Counted from the first letter of the stretch, positions 1-11,892 are shown. The stretch is 64,000 nucleotides of DNA from Temnothorax longispinosus (GCF_030848805.1 NC_092361.1:8141928-8205927), one strand, 5' to 3'. Notes: generated by a model not told the origin, from the letters alone. Made by a program: numbers and translations.

Positions 1-1
1 G

Positions 2-369
2 AACACTCAGTGAGGAAGCACAAGAAGCAGTGAACAAATTGTATCGTGCCTATCGAAGTTCTCATACTCGGAAGTCGTCACTGATCAATACTACTACCGA
101 TTTGATGAACATAATGCTTGTCAATTCTGACCCATTCATCACATCTTTACGCGGACTGCCACAACAAAAAAAGAAAGAAATACCGATAGAAGCACAACAG
201 CTTTTGACTTTTGAAGAAAGTGCATGTAGGTATAAAGAAGTTTGCAATATTGATTCGTTTTTCAGCTTATCGTATTCTTCTATAATTTTTGTTTAAAGGT
301 ACTTCTGCAGAGGATGACGAAGGATCAAGTGACAGCCATATCCCTCTTCCAATAATGGATGAACATTAA
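2..369 (+). CDS. 3' end of a transposon-type gene, two exons, partial
   Basis: The reading frame is open from the window edge to about 219. A GT donor at 220 and an acceptor ending at 298 join it in phase to a short exon that stops with TAA at 367-369, giving an acidic tail that ends PLPIMDEH. The first exon holds the stretch SDPFITSLRG followed by EAQQLLTFEE. This style of C-terminus (SDP.I.SLR, then a hydrophobic helix) is familiar to me from uncharacterised TE-borne proteins of insects. A related stretch, SDPVISSLRE, occurs on the minus strand near 21.65 kb inside the Transib-like element, so this is probably also transposon sequence. Function unknown. The beginning lies outside the window. 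Confidence 0.5.
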
Positions 370-1240
370 GCATATATAATAATTTAATAAATATAAGTAT
401 ATAATAATATAAGTATATAATAATATATAAGTTAATAAGTATATAATAATATATAAGTTATATATATAATATTAAATTCAATTACGATTTCATTCTTTGG
501 ACATTATTTTACCCGATTTTTATCTATTTTCAACTAAAAAAATAGTTTTATAAGTGGACAATTTTTTGGGGATACTGTTTCCTATGCCTAGTATTGTATT
601 TTGAACCACTTCTCATGTAAAAATAATTTTTTCTATTTATTAAATATTTATTTTTGCAGTTGACACTGAGTTTTACCTACTTTTTTTATGTACAAAAATA
701 GTTATTTTGGCTGCTACAGCTAAAACGTAGGACAAAATTTTTTGACTATTTTTCCTCTGTTTAGTATCTCATTTTGAATCATTTTCTGCGTAAAAATAAT
801 TTTTTCCACCTAGAATTTGAAATGGCCCCACTGTGCGTCGTCCCCAGTATTTTAGTCGACGATCTCGTCGGAGCCGGCTTTCCTCATAATGGAAGAAAAC
901 AAGGTGAGTCAAGGCGCAGCGTGATGCCACCGACCAATAGAAAGCTGCCACCAGGTCAGCCATTACTGCCGGGAAACCAGTCGATATTCAAAATAATAGA
1001 ATGAATAAAATACATTTTCTTGCATAAACAAGTGAAAAGAAATAAAGAAATAATGAACAATTAAAAAGGAATAACTAATTTTTTCCAAAAGCAACTGCAT
1101 CAAAACAAAAATAAAGAAAAAAAAGGATTTTTATAATAAAGTTGAGTTTTCCTTAAGGTCTGAACAGACAAAAAAGTTGACATGAAATTAAAATTATTTT
1201 TTATTACAAATTTTCGTCAGTTTCTTATCTTTTTTTTTCC
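370..1240. repeat. AT-rich DNA with short tandem and duplicated segments, no gene
   Basis: Positions 375-470 are tandem variants of a TATAATAA motif. Two diverged direct copies of a T-rich segment follow, about 565-640 and 735-810, both containing GTAAAAATAATTTTTTC. Positions 830-1000 are less AT-rich but show no credible coding frame. No gene or RNA is seen. Confidence 0.4.
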
Positions 1241-1846
1241 TATTTTTGTCACGAATAAATTTAAACTTTTCTGATGGAATTTTTTGAATTCTTGCTCCAT
1301 TATTTTTGCTGCGTCCAAGAATACTTCAGACGAATGAGTTAGACCTCTCCTTGATAAGATAGAAATATAATTTTCTCTTCAGTTGCGACCAACATTCTAC
1401 TTTTATCTTCCAAGAACGGATATTTTTCTTTAAAATGATGGGCAACATAACCGGTCACATATTTCAAACCTTGTTCAGCATTTCACTCCTGGGCATCAGC
1501 AGTTTCTAATTGGCTCAAAAGATCTATTTCTTGACTAGATGGGTTGGAGCTAATTATATTCGAAGCTAACAAAAAAATATAAATGGATGTAATATTTTTA
1601 AATTACAAAATGTTTTCCTTGATACCATTCTCGTGCCAAGTTGGTGACGATGATGGTGAGGGAAGTGATTTGATAATAACAAATTGACAAAAATTGCAAA
1701 TCATCAAATTATTTCCCTTGATTTTTATCCGAAGAGAACATAATTTGTTCCTCCATTTCCGTTCGTAGAATTCATGATTTTTTTCTGTACAAAATTGATT
1801 TAAAAAAAAACGAATTAAAAAAAGTGAAAAAAAAAGCAAATTAAAT

Positions 1847-2823
1847 GGTAATTGTATAGATGGGGGGGACCACCTTAGATGACCTTGATATTTTAGTATG
1901 TTGTCAAGGTCACCCTCCTGAGTGACCTTCAGAAGGTTTTAGCCCGCGCTCGTTATTCGTTAAAAAGTTATTAACAAAAAATGTTTTGAAAATATAGCAG
2001 CTATTTTGAGTATTGGAAGGCATAAATGACTAATATATATGTCGAAATAGTTCACGCATACACTTTTCACGCAAACCGAGGTTCACGCACACCCCCCCTT
2101 GCTTTCGGGGGAGGTGCGGTAGCCCCGAAATAGTTCACGCATACACTTTCCACGCGAACCGAGGTTCACGCACACCCCCCCCTGCTTTCGGGGGAGGTGC
2201 GGTAGCCCCGAAATAGTTCACACATACACTTTTTACGCGAACCGAGGTTCACGCACCCCCTTGCTTTCGAGCTCGAAAGCAGGGGGGTGCGTGAACCTCG
2301 GTTCGCGTAAAAAGTGTATGTGTGAACTATTTCGGGGCTACCGCACCTCCCCCGAAAGCAGGGGGGGGTGTGCGTGAACCTCGGTTCGCGTGGAAAGTGT
2401 ATGCGTGAACTTTTCATGCGTGGAAAGTTAATATGCGAGATGCCACATGGGTTAGATGACGCGCTTTAAAAGTATTCAACTGTTTAAAGCGCGTCATCTA
2501 ACCCATGTAAGTATTCTCTGCTTTAACAAAAAGACTTCAATTTATCAACAATTTACTACTTTAAATGTTGTGTTTTGGTAAAGCAGCGACTTTCTCGCGA
2601 AATAAAGTATTCTCTGCTTTAAAGAAAAACGTAATATTAGTCGTTTATGCCTCTCAGTACTCAAAATAACTGCTATATTTCCGAAACATTTTTTGTTAAT
2701 AACTTTTTAACGAATAACGAGCGCGGGCTAAAACCTTCTGAAGGTCACTCAGGAGGGTGACCTTGACAACATACTAAAATATCAAGGTCATCCAAGGTGG
2801 TCCCCCCCATCTATACAATTACC
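1847..2823. mobile_element. Foldback (long inverted-repeat) element inside the P element
   Basis: The left end GGTAATTGTATAGATGGGG is the reverse complement of the right end at 2805-2823. The arms match for about 140-150 bases (1847-2000 and 2670-2823). Between them lie three direct copies of a roughly 90-base unit containing GTTCACGCATACACTTTCCA and a C-run (2043-2270), followed by inverted copies (2280-2420), so the centre also folds back. No transposase is encoded. It interrupts the P-element C-terminal region. The flanks (AATTAAAT and TATGCGAATT) give no clear target-site duplication. Confidence 0.75.
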
Positions 2824-4903
2824 TATGCGAATTCCTTAATGATTCACAATCAGCGATATGTGCAAGATCTTCTCTTGTCTCCAATTCCTCCGATTCCTCT
2901 GTTTCCATTGATTCACTATTTTCTTTGATTTACGAATTTTCCGGAAAAATAGTGGTTAAAACATAGGCGTCATCCGCCATGCAGTTGGAAATATCGTACG
3001 AATTAATCAAACTCGAATCTTTGTCAACAGGAACAGTGTTAGCCTGGAGTGAAAAGAAATCCATCGAGTATTTCCCAAGGATGTACCACCGAAGCCGATG
3101 TTGGAATCCAAGCGCGTTAGGATGATCATTATTGCCTCCCATACGGCGAATATATGAAAAGGTGTTTTCTAATACATCCTGATTTAAGCGATAAGTCATT
3201 AGATATTGAACTTGATCGTGGCCGAAGGTATCTTGCAAGTAATTGAACAAACTTGGCAGGGAATTACATGTCAAAAAAATTCCTCGTTGAAAAGGAATTA
3301 TTGATTTATGTGTGCCTACTCTCCTTGATGAATTGATCCATTTCTCGTAAGATTCGATTCTGATATTCAAGCTCAATGCCATACGCGTGAAGTCCTTTAT
3401 GCGTTCCATATATTTTTCGGCTGTTTAAAACATCGAACCAGTCATTGAAGAGTTGCACGACATAAGAAGCAGTTTCCCAATTTTCAATATAACTTTTCGT
3501 ACCAAAGGATTTATACTAGCAGCAACGGAATTCGAAAACACTTGTACGGCCATAGAAACTGTTTGTCGTTCGGTACCTCTTACAGTTAAATGTTTTTTTG
3601 TCAACTTGTAGGCCATAGTCACATCATCACCTTTCCCTCTGTACTGCAAAATCTGCTCTAGGACTTTCTTCGTAAGATGAATTCCTTTGTAAAAAAAAAC
3701 CACTATCGAGAAAGTGATTTCGCGCTAATTTTATCAAGTGAGGTACATCAGCAAATATGTGAATGAGGAGTTTATTGTCACTCGGATGTTCAAAATAGCA
3801 CCGTTGATTTCCTTCAGTCCAGATTTTCAAAGAATTTTTTACAGTTGAATTACTTGATCCCAAATCGGATGTCGTTGCCACGATTGTGAATCCACTTTCG
3901 TACAATTTTATGATAATATTGTCCAACAGTTTTTTGTCCATTGCTCGGTCATGATCATAAAACACTGGCTGTTTCCATTTACTGAACAGTCCTCTAGCCA
4001 TAACCACCTGAGTTGTTTTATGCGGTCCAACGATTTGTTCATCTCGTCGATTGATTCCAATGTCATTTGATATGTACACTTCGTCATAGGACAAAACTGT
4101 AAGCCTCTCGAAAACAGTCATACTCTCTCCTTTCAGTTTCATGATGCGCACAACATCGTTCAAGATTCTTGGTGTTACATCGAACTTCTGAGCCCAATTT
4201 CTTAAAGTTGATACCGAAGGTAGAGGGAGTTTCATCGTTTTTCGTATGAATCTATAAGCTCTGGGACTGACACTATGTAAAGACATGGCTGTTGTAATAT
4301 CATCAGCGCACCATTTAACTTGTTTTTTATTTTTATTGATGAGCATTTTAATCTGTCCAGGTGTAAAAATTCTATTCAATATTTTCTTATATTTTTTTTT
4401 CCTGCCTCTGAGATTTACTTATAGTCTTCTCTTTCACGCCAAGAATTTTATCTTTCTTATTAGTAATTTCATCTTTCTCATTTATAATTTTGTCTTTCTC
4501 ATTGATCGATCAAACTTTTTGATAAAATAATTCTTTCAGATTTTTATTTTCCTCCTTCAACTTTTCTAATTTCTCTAAAAATGTTCCAATTGATTGCTGT
4601 CTTCGATGAAGTCTTCTGATTGAGAGCTACCGGCTGGAATGAATCTTGAATTTCTAAGCTTGTTAATTGAGAAGTGATATTAGTTTCTCCCAGTGACACA
4701 ATGGAGTTTTCGTTGCGGTCAATTTCAATTATGTCCTGCGACGTGAGCTTGGTACAAGCTGTGGAAAATTCGGGAGCCAAAAATTTGGATGGTACAGCAT
4801 CATCTTTCAAACGCGACTCATCTCATTAGCTCAGGATACTGCTGTTGCACCCATGTTTTTTCTCGGTACGCACTTTCCGGAAAATGAACTGAACACACTC
4901 TCA

Positions 4904-4994
4904 CTGCGGAATGAAATATTTTTTAAAATGATAATGATGATAATCATAATAAACAGACGATTAAGTTCCGATTTTATCGAGTATTTTCACTCAC
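4904..4994 (-). other. Intron inside the THAP-domain coding region of the P element
   Basis: On the minus strand a donor reading GTGAGTG and an acceptor CCGCAG bracket about 90 bases with no matching reading frame. Joining the flanks restores the THAP spacing between the first two cysteines and the CSVHF motif. The phase is inferred by eye. Confidence 0.55.
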
Positions 4995-5148
4995 CAGTTG
5001 CTAGATTGATTTTTGGGTTCCCACAGAATTTCATCCATTCTTTCCAAAGTTGATTTTTCGGAAAACGAAAATAACTTATTTTTCCACAGTTGGAATTTTT
5101 CGTTTTTTTCGAATCATTCTTACACCCTTTAATAGCGCAGTAGACCAT

Positions 5149-5459
5149 GATTGGTGGAAAATAAATTTGGAAAATGATATTTTATTGACAGGTTAGGTTT
5201 CCTAATCTCTTCACACTGATGTTCGTTCAGTCCTGTATTCGAGAAGTTCTTTACTGTGTCAAACTTCCATATCAAAATAACAAATTAAAAATAAAATTAC
5301 CTGTCGAAAAAGTCACCAAAGAAACTATCTGAATAAATAAATACACCTTTTTAGAAGTTTTGACAATTCTCATATCACAGTCAATAGCTTGTATACAACA
5401 CGTATACACGACCAAGCATGTGTTTGTAAAACAAGATGGCGGATTTGGTGAGTTGCGCA
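5149..5459. other. No gene seen
   Basis: AT-rich sequence upstream of the P-element start codon and before the LINE fragment. It probably holds the P-element 5' end and the junction with the LINE, but no terminal repeat was recognised. Confidence 0.3.
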
Positions 5460-6232
5460 AAGCGAACGAAAATTGATCGTCTGACTTGACTCAGCTTGTT
5501 TTTTTCCACCATGGCTTTCCTGTCAAAACCTGTCAGTTTGTGCAGAATCTCATATATAAGAGACTGGTGCAATTTGTAATCCAGGGTCGACTCTCCTTCT
5601 CGTATCTCATGCAAGGGCCCCCCCAGGGATCTGTTCTCAGCCCTTTTCTTTTCAATTTTTACCTCAAAGATTGCCTCTAAATTACATCCCAGAGTAAAAA
5701 TCTTACAATTTGCAGATGACATCGTCATATTTGCGTCTGCCAGACGTATTAAAAAAGCCATTCGGTGACTCAAAACCTCTCTTTCCATAAAAAATTATAT
5801 ATATTCCAGGGGGCTCGATATATCCCCTAGTAAATCGCAACTGATGGTCTTTTCCTAACATAAAATCCCCAATTTGGAGGAACTTAAGGTTCAATTAGGT
5901 ACCGATACAGTCTCTCCCTCGAAAACAGTACGCTTTTTGGAAGTCATTCTAGACCCAAAACTCTCCGGTAAACCACACCTGGAGGCAGTCATCAATAAAG
6001 CCAGAAAGATCGCAGACGTCATTTCGGCGTTGAGGGGTCTGGTGGGAATCCCACCCACAACTTCTCCTCAATATATATCGAGCAGTTTCACCGCCTCGAG
6101 ATCATACAAAACAAAGCCATCAGAGCCTGTTTCGGGTATCGCATATCCATCCCCATCAATACTATGTTTGCCGAAGCCAAAGAGCCACCTCTCAGGCTAC
6201 ATCTCAACCCTCTCGTGGCATGCCACCTTGGC
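5460..6232 (+). pseudogene. LINE (jockey/I-type) reverse transcriptase, piece 1 of 3
   Basis: A 5'-truncated non-LTR reverse transcriptase. Shifting frames, one reads GPPQGSVLSPFLFNFYLKDC at about 5610-5680, then KILQFADDIVIFASARR at about 5697-5750, where FADD is the catalytic motif. SRGLDISPSKSQLMVF and the run from LKVQLGTDTVSPSKTVRFL follow at 5810-6040, then IQNKAIRACFGYRI at about 6104. The frame breaks at 6232 in HLG, where the R1-clade element starts. The sequence continues at 19918 with YVSNSLQSNILSKTF. At least four frameshifts are present. Confidence 0.8.
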
Positions 6233-7189
6233 GTGGTGAGAGAACTCCTTGTACCAACGATCCACTGAGGCAGTACCTTCGGTTTTACCGAAGGGAGGGC
6301 TCGGTGGAGAGGTACAGGGTCTAAGAGCATGCCGTACCCTTCTCTCGACTTTGTCGGGATTGAGGGGTACAATAGGGTCCGGCGCCCCTGTCAGGGAACT
6401 CGTTCCCTGGCTCTCAAGCGTCGGTAGGGGAAGGCGACCCCGACTTCAAACGCCCGGTCGGCTGGGACCGATAGGGAGAAAGGTTGATTCCCCACCAGCC
6501 TAGAGGAAGGAAAACCTCGATAAAGAACCATGGGGTGGTATGGACTTAAGTCTGGGGGATAGGGCCCTTTCACCCATTGCACGCCGGTGCTCCGGCAGGG
6601 TGGGAGGTGTCTTTAAGGGGTTGGGGCTTGGGGAGGGTTTTTGATCTCCCCGTTCTCGAGGTGAGCAGGGATGTCGTCTCACCGAGGGACGGGAGGACCC
6701 CCTCTCATTATCTCCATTGCACGCCGGTGCTCCGGCAGGGGGAGAGGGGGTAACCCTCTTTCAGGCAGTCCCGGTACGTGGTGCCGGAACGCTGGAGGAG
6801 AGGCCCATGTCGGCGCCTTGCACACCAGGGTCGTGGACCCACGGTGCCGCCGGTGTGGAGGGCTTTTCCGAGCCGCTCGGATGTATTCCGAGGTCGGGGT
6901 CGGAAAGCCTGGGTGGGAGACCCGTCGGGCCGCTCGGACGTATTCCGAGGTCGGGGCCAGCGGGTCTAACTTCTGGACGCAAGGACCGGAAGTGCGAGCG
7001 AAGGCTCGCCAGCGTACGACTGCAACACTTGGGGGGCGCCCTTGCAACCGCACGCGTCGTGTCGACCAACCGACGCCGACGTGGACGGTGATGCCATGTG
7101 GAGCGACGCAGGACGCGCGGGACGAGCCCAGCGACGAGACCCTGAGCCCGTCCACCGGGGAGGAGACCTCCGCTGACGAGGGGGACATC
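6233..7189 (+). other. 5' region of the R1-clade element
   Basis: G+C-rich DNA with short internal repeats. The 20-mer GCACGCCGGTGCTCCGGCAG occurs twice (about 6580 and 6721). A long frame runs to 7198 and ends in the acidic tail EETSADEGDIPD, but it has no recognisable domain. I treat it as 5' UTR or the diverged start of ORF1. A promoter may lie here but no motif was identified. Confidence 0.4.
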
Positions 7190-7609
7190 CCCGATTAAGT
7201 TTAAGTTGCGCGAGCGTTCCGAGGACGGAGTCGGGACACATTTCATTTTCGTTTACTTTATTTTCAGTTCATGGTATATTTGGTGCCTTTCCGGTTTATT
7301 TCTTAGAGTCATCGACTTTACCCGTCCGGCGCCATTAATGTTAAGACATGCGACAGCGGCCGCCGAGCAGCGGCTCGCATAGTTATAAAGGTGTTTCCTT
7401 CCCAATCCACCGTTCTCAGTTTTTCTCTTTGGCACGACGATGCCCGGCCCGACCAGGAGCGAAAGGATTTGATTTGGAACAGGTGCGTGGATTGCGGTAA
7501 CGCACCGATAAGGTAAATGGTCGAGTCACACACAATCTTCATAGCGCGGGCACTTAGTGCACGTACCGCGCGTGCTACGCGAGTAGGAGTCAGGATGCCA
7601 ACTCACGGG

Positions 7610-8250
7610 GTCCCTAAGAGGGGGCCTACGCAAACCCGGCGTGATCCGAACACGCAGACATAGGGTTTGGATGACAACCCACGAAAAACGCGAACGGGAA
7701 GCCATAGCGCAAAACGGCTGAAGCTGCGTCCAGAGGGAGGTCCAACCCCTGGAATCGATCGCGAGCGAAATCCGAGCACCCGGACGTGCAGTTCACACGA
7801 CAATCCGTGAATTTCTGAACGGGACGCCGTAGCGGAAAAAGGCCAGAGCTGCGTACTCGGGGAGGTTAGAGAGACCCTAGGAGTCGATCGCGAGCGAAAT
7901 TCGTGCACCCGGAAGTGCAGTTCGCACGACAATCAGCGAATTCGCGAACCGGAAGTCGTAGCGGGAAAAGACCAAAGCTGCGTACTCGGGGAGGTTAGAG
8001 AGACCCTAGGAGTCGATCGCGAGCGAAATCCGTGCGCCGGACGTTCAGTTCGTACGACAATCCGTGAATTTGCGAACCGAAGTCGTAGCGGGAAAAGGCC
8101 AGAGCTGCGTACTCGGGGAGGTTAGAGAGACCCTAGGAGTCGATCGCGAGCGAAATCCGTGCACCCGGACGTGCAGTTCACACGACAATCCGTGAATTTG
8201 CGAACCGGAAGTCGTAGCGGAAAAGGGCCAGAGCTGCGTTCTCGGGGATA
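7610..8250 (+). repeat. Tandem repeat, about 128-bp unit
   Basis: The block GACCCTAGGAGTCGATCGCG recurs at about 7873, 8001 and 8129, with a more diverged first copy near 7740. Each unit also carries GTGCAGTTCACACGACAATC and a CTGCGTACTCGGGGAGG segment. There are roughly four to five copies with a few percent divergence. It lies inside module A and is noncoding. Confidence 0.75.
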
Positions 8251-9109
8251 CCTAGTACACCCGAGGAACGAATCGCGCCCGAGATCCGACCATCCGGACG
8301 GTGGGTTGCCACGACAGTCGTGTAAACCGATAGACCTATACATCGGCTACGAGAAGTTAGGCCGGAATACGGTTAGTAGGGACCGGGAGAATAGGCAGCC
8401 GGGTCGCCGCCATCGGCGGACACGTAGAAAGCGACCTGGACGTCGTCTCCAAGAAATCGACCCGAAATCGGCATTAGGGACGTAGGAGAGGCCGTGCGCA
8501 CGGGTCGACGCCCTCAAAAGTTAATTTTTCGAAGAGGTGGAAAACCACTACCCGGGAGCCGATTAAGCGTGTCGTTAATAGTGTACCGGCGGCGGAAATT
8601 TCCATCGCGAACATCTGGCGCACACCTGGCGAGCCGAAACTCGTAAACAGCTATTGTATCGGCGTAGAATGGAAAGTTACCGCGAGGAGAAAGCGGCCGA
8701 GACCCCATGGTAGGGGTAAAACTTCGGAGGTAGAGAGCCCGAGAGAGGAATATTCCTCGAGGCAGTCTCTCGTGGGCGCTCGAATGGTAGCTATCTTCTC
8801 GCGCGTATATCCCGGCGTATCGTAGTTAATATCGCGAAAACGTACCGGATTACGATTTGTAAGCCTACCACAATGTCCAAAACAAACGGGAACGCCCGCA
8901 CATAGCGTTACATGACGCCGATACGAAAGGCGTACGGTTTTTTCGCGTACCGGAATCGTGAAATCGCACTTTGCGAGACGTGCGACCGCCATCTTGCGCG
9001 GCATCAGTAATTGTGAACCACCACCATTGTGAAACGATAGTTAACAATAAAAGCAATAATTATTTGCAAAAATATATATAAAAATATCAGTTACTTACCT
9101 TCAACTTAC

Positions 9110-9672
9110 CTGAACAAGCGGCTGTCATCCATCTTGTGTGTTAGCGGTGTCCGATCTTCAGGTCATCATCGATTCTGCATCAGAGGAGGCCATAGATGAG
9201 GAATCCGTGGCGGAAACCTGAAAAGAAACGGCATTAATCATAGTTACCATGACAGTTCTCATACTTACCTCGTGTCGCGGCATCTCCCATACGCGGTGAT
9301 CCTGATCGTCGGTGAGCAGCGGTGATCCATGACATCGGCGATGGTGATGAGGAAGCCGTTGACGAAACCTGAAAATAAAAGAATTAGTTGGTTAATTGAT
9401 CTTAATGTCGGGACTTACCCGATCAAGCGGTTGTCCGGCCATCTTGGTTCCACGTACGAGGCAGGCAATTGGTAGATAGCGGAAGCGCGAGGCGGAGCAA
9501 CACAGAGGAGGCATCCGTGGCGGGAAGCTAAAAAGTAAAAGGGTTAAGGAGATAGACGTATATATATACCTGATCAAGCGGTTGTCGTGGCAACCGGTGT
9601 CCCTGGCTGGCCGACCAAGGCCATACCTAGCGGTATCTTGAGCACAGGCGACACTGACAAGGCAGCCGTGGC
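9110..9672 (-). repeat. Four iterated exon-like cassettes with splice signals
   Basis: On the minus strand, exon-like blocks of about 100-110 bp lie at 9570-9672, 9419-9527, 9269-9368 and 9110-9217, separated by 42, 50 and 51 bases. Three begin after pyrimidine-rich acceptors (TTTTCAG or TTTTTAG). The first block's acceptor is not evident. Donors are GTATAT, GTAAGTCCC, GTAAGTATG and GTAAGTTG. Blocks share CCGCCACGGATGCCTCCTC-like starts and AACCGCTTGATC(A/G)G ends, so they are tandem duplications of one cassette. Some contain stops, so they are probably noncoding. Splicing is inferred from consensus only. Confidence 0.55.
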
Positions 9673-9785
9673 GGGATGAAAAAATAAAATTGTTTAAACA
9701 AATTGTTCAACTTTTGTGTCGTTTGCATTACGAATACCTACCTTCTCGGTAGTTTAAGGTTAACCGAGTGGCGACCGATGACTTA

Positions 9786-10368
9786 GAGGACAAAATCGCG
9801 TACCCCGTCGCCCGATTACGTATCGTTCGGTTACACCCTAAGCCCTGGCCTCTCGCGGGCGGCTGGTGAGGGTGGGGACCGGGATCGAGACTCTCGGCCG
9901 GATCCGCCTCTCGTCTGGTTTAGCGCGCGGGAGGTGTGTACGGTGGGGTGTTTTCCCCCTACCCTAAGTTTGCTGACGAGTGATATGGGGCGTCGGTGCG
10001 GAGGGTACCTCGGCTTCCGACGACCCCGGAAGCTAGGCCGGCTCGCCTGGCGGGAAAAGTGGTGGAGGGGTTGCAGCCTCCTACGCCCGGAACGTCGGGG
10101 GAGTCCCCTCCCGTCATGGCAACGCCTCCCACGGTGCCCTCGTTGTCGGAAGCGGGGGACCCCCGAAAAACCCGCGGTGCGTTTGCTCCTTGATGGGCAG
10201 CGCCCGCGGGGGAGTAGGGGGCTGGGATCCGTCCCGTTGAATGATTCCGGGACCATGGTGTAGTCTGTCCCCCGGGGGAACTCGGGGCCCGGCCGGCCCT
10301 CTCGAGGACCGGTCGGTGAGGGCATGCCCTGACAGTTGAGCCGTGGGAGGTAAGGGAGGTGATATTTT
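9786..10368 (+). other. 5' UTR of the R1-clade element, continued
   Basis: G+C-rich, without a convincing frame. It resumes R1-type sequence after module A and leads to the ATG at 10369. Confidence 0.35.
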
Positions 10369-11892
10369 ATGGAGCCAATTACGACGAGCTTAGGGAGTGC
10401 GGAGAGTCGGGATCGAGGGTCCTCGGCCGACTCTTCGCGAGAGAGAGGGAGTAAAATGCAGACCCGGAGAGGTCGCACAGACGGGTCGGTCCCGTCAGCG
10501 CTAATAAGTGCGGAGAGTATGGTAGAGAACCTCCAGAGGAAGGACGATTCCCCGATCACGGAGGCGTCGAGACCTGCAAGAGGCAAGCCACCACGGACTA
10601 CAAAGAAGTCCGTGAGAGGACCAGCTAGCGCCCGAGCGAGAGCCAGTCAGGAATCCCTCCAGGGTTGTGACACCGAGACTGAGGATGAAGGGAAGAAGAG
10701 GGAAGCAGCGCGCGCTCTTTGCTCTAAAGCAGAAAAAGAGCTTAGGAAAGGGGAAAAGGCGGCTGAGGAGGCTTCGAACAGGGTAAGTGCGTCATTTGAT
10801 GAGAAAGATGCGAATGAGAAGTCTCTGGATGGAACCCTGCCCTTGAACGTAAATGAGGACGAAGATGACCCCATGGAGGAGAAAAACTACAGACACCTCG
10901 GTGTACGAGGTTGGGTCGGACGGACAGAAACGAGATAGCCGAGGTAGGTTCTTAACTACTGGTGCTGGCGAGGTCAGAAAGTACAACAAGGTGAAGCGTG
11001 CGAGGGAGGAAGAGGAGCGTAGACTTCAAGACCTCAAGAATCCGTCTGTGGAGGCTAACCTCTCGAGGAATAGAAAGGCGATGGAAAAGGCTATGTTGGA
11101 GGAGCTCAACAATGCTCCGACAAATGACCTCCCAACTAGAATAATGGAGTCGATCCGCACGGTCGACAAGATCTGCCAATCGGCAGGAAACCTCAGGGGC
11201 ACGGATCAGGGCCAACTGAGGGACGCGGCGGCAACGATCGCGGCTGCAACGACTCACTTGGTCGGACGGATGAGTAACGACCAGTCTCGACTGAGCCGTG
11301 ACGCAGAAGTGGAAGAACTCCGTAATGAGGTAAAACTACTCAGAGAGGATAACGAGAGGCTAAAGCCCTTGTACAGAAACTCATTTCGGGGAAAAAGGGT
11401 CTTGAACTGGGCTCGGTGACGATGAACGTGGACGTGAACGACACATCCAATGCCCCCTTCCAACCTCGCCAGTAGTGAGGAACAAGGGGAGGGAGAAAAG
11501 TTCACGAACGCTCCCTCTGGACTCCTCCTCGGACGAGGAACAGGAAGCTGAGAAGAGAAAAAAGGAAGCGGCCGAGGCAAAGCGCCTGAAAATGCTAAGG
11601 GAAGTTGCAGCCGCCCGATGACCGCGACCCACGCGACGCAGCCAGGGGCATCACCGTCTCACCGAGGACGGGGGCAGCGTTGACCGATGCCTATTACATC
11701 GGGAAAGGAGTGTGGGCAACCAAGCCGGTGCCGGCTAAGCAGCCCATGATCCAGCTGCAGCGTCAGCGATCGGGAACGACGGACCGACGTTCACGGGGTG
11801 AACAGCCTGGGACGAGCGGCCAAGGGACAGCACACCAGACGCGAAGGACGTCGAAGGCTGGGACAACGGCCGCCGCAACGTCAAGCGATTGA
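10369..11892 (+). pseudogene. R1-clade ORF1 (gag-like), N-terminal half
   Basis: ATG at 10369 opens a charged, Ser/Arg-rich frame (189 aa). A frameshift near 10900 leads to TSVYEVGSDGQKRDSRGRFL followed by a long coiled-coil stretch (about 10970-11360) rich in Glu, Arg and Leu heptads. Another shift leads to a frame ending SSD at 11892 that contains DAYYIGKGVWATKPVPAKQP. The protein would bind element RNA in the retrotransposition particle. The region stops where LTR-like module B begins and resumes at about 14315. Several frameshifts; not functional. Confidence 0.65.

Larger units (their letters stand above)
1250..5148 (-). pseudogene. P-element (THAP9-like) transposase, decayed
   Basis: Read right to left. 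Exon 1 starts at 5148 with MVYCAIKGCKND, the first half of a THAP zinc finger. A GT donor near 4994 and an acceptor at 4904-4906 lead to CSVHFPESAY, the C-x2-H-F half of that finger. After a frameshift comes LKDDAVPSKF and a linker (4544-4810). The catalytic region (about 4380-3630) contains LSYDEVYIS, TIVATTSDLGSSN and FADVPHLIKLARN, typical of P transposases. After a frameshift in a poly-T run near 3695 come a helical region and, at 3409-2930, LNQDVLENTFSYIRRMGG and GFQHRLRWYILGK. The C-terminus continues beyond the foldback insertion at 1570-1250 (GLKYVTGYVAHHFKEKYP). At least three frameshifts and several stops make it inactive. No P-type terminal repeats were located. Confidence 0.85.
7190..9785 (+). 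mobile_element. LTR-like module A with tRNA-Arg primer-binding sequence
   Basis: The module ends at 9769 with TGGCGACCG, the complement of the 3' end (CGGTCG plus CCA) of insect tRNA-Arg, directly after GGTTAACCGAG. Module B ends in the same way, and module C does so on the other strand. The left edge resembles module B: CGATTAAG versus CGATTGAG, each followed within 50 bases by a GAGGAC motif. It contains a 128-bp tandem array and four exon-like cassettes on the minus strand. I interpret it as a very long LTR plus PBS of a Ty3/gypsy-type element. No gag or pol accompanies it. Edges are approximate. Confidence 0.45.

Noticed and set aside
6671..7246. Several long overlapping frames on both strands
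   Set aside because: High G+C makes open frames by chance on both strands; no domain, kept only as R1 5' region.
8159..8485. Arg-rich 108-codon frame
   Set aside because: Lies in the 128-bp tandem array of module A, without domain features.
9769..9780. Fragment of a tRNA-Arg gene
   Set aside because: Only 9-12 bases match the tRNA 3' end including CCA, which genomic tRNA genes lack; a primer-binding site fits better.
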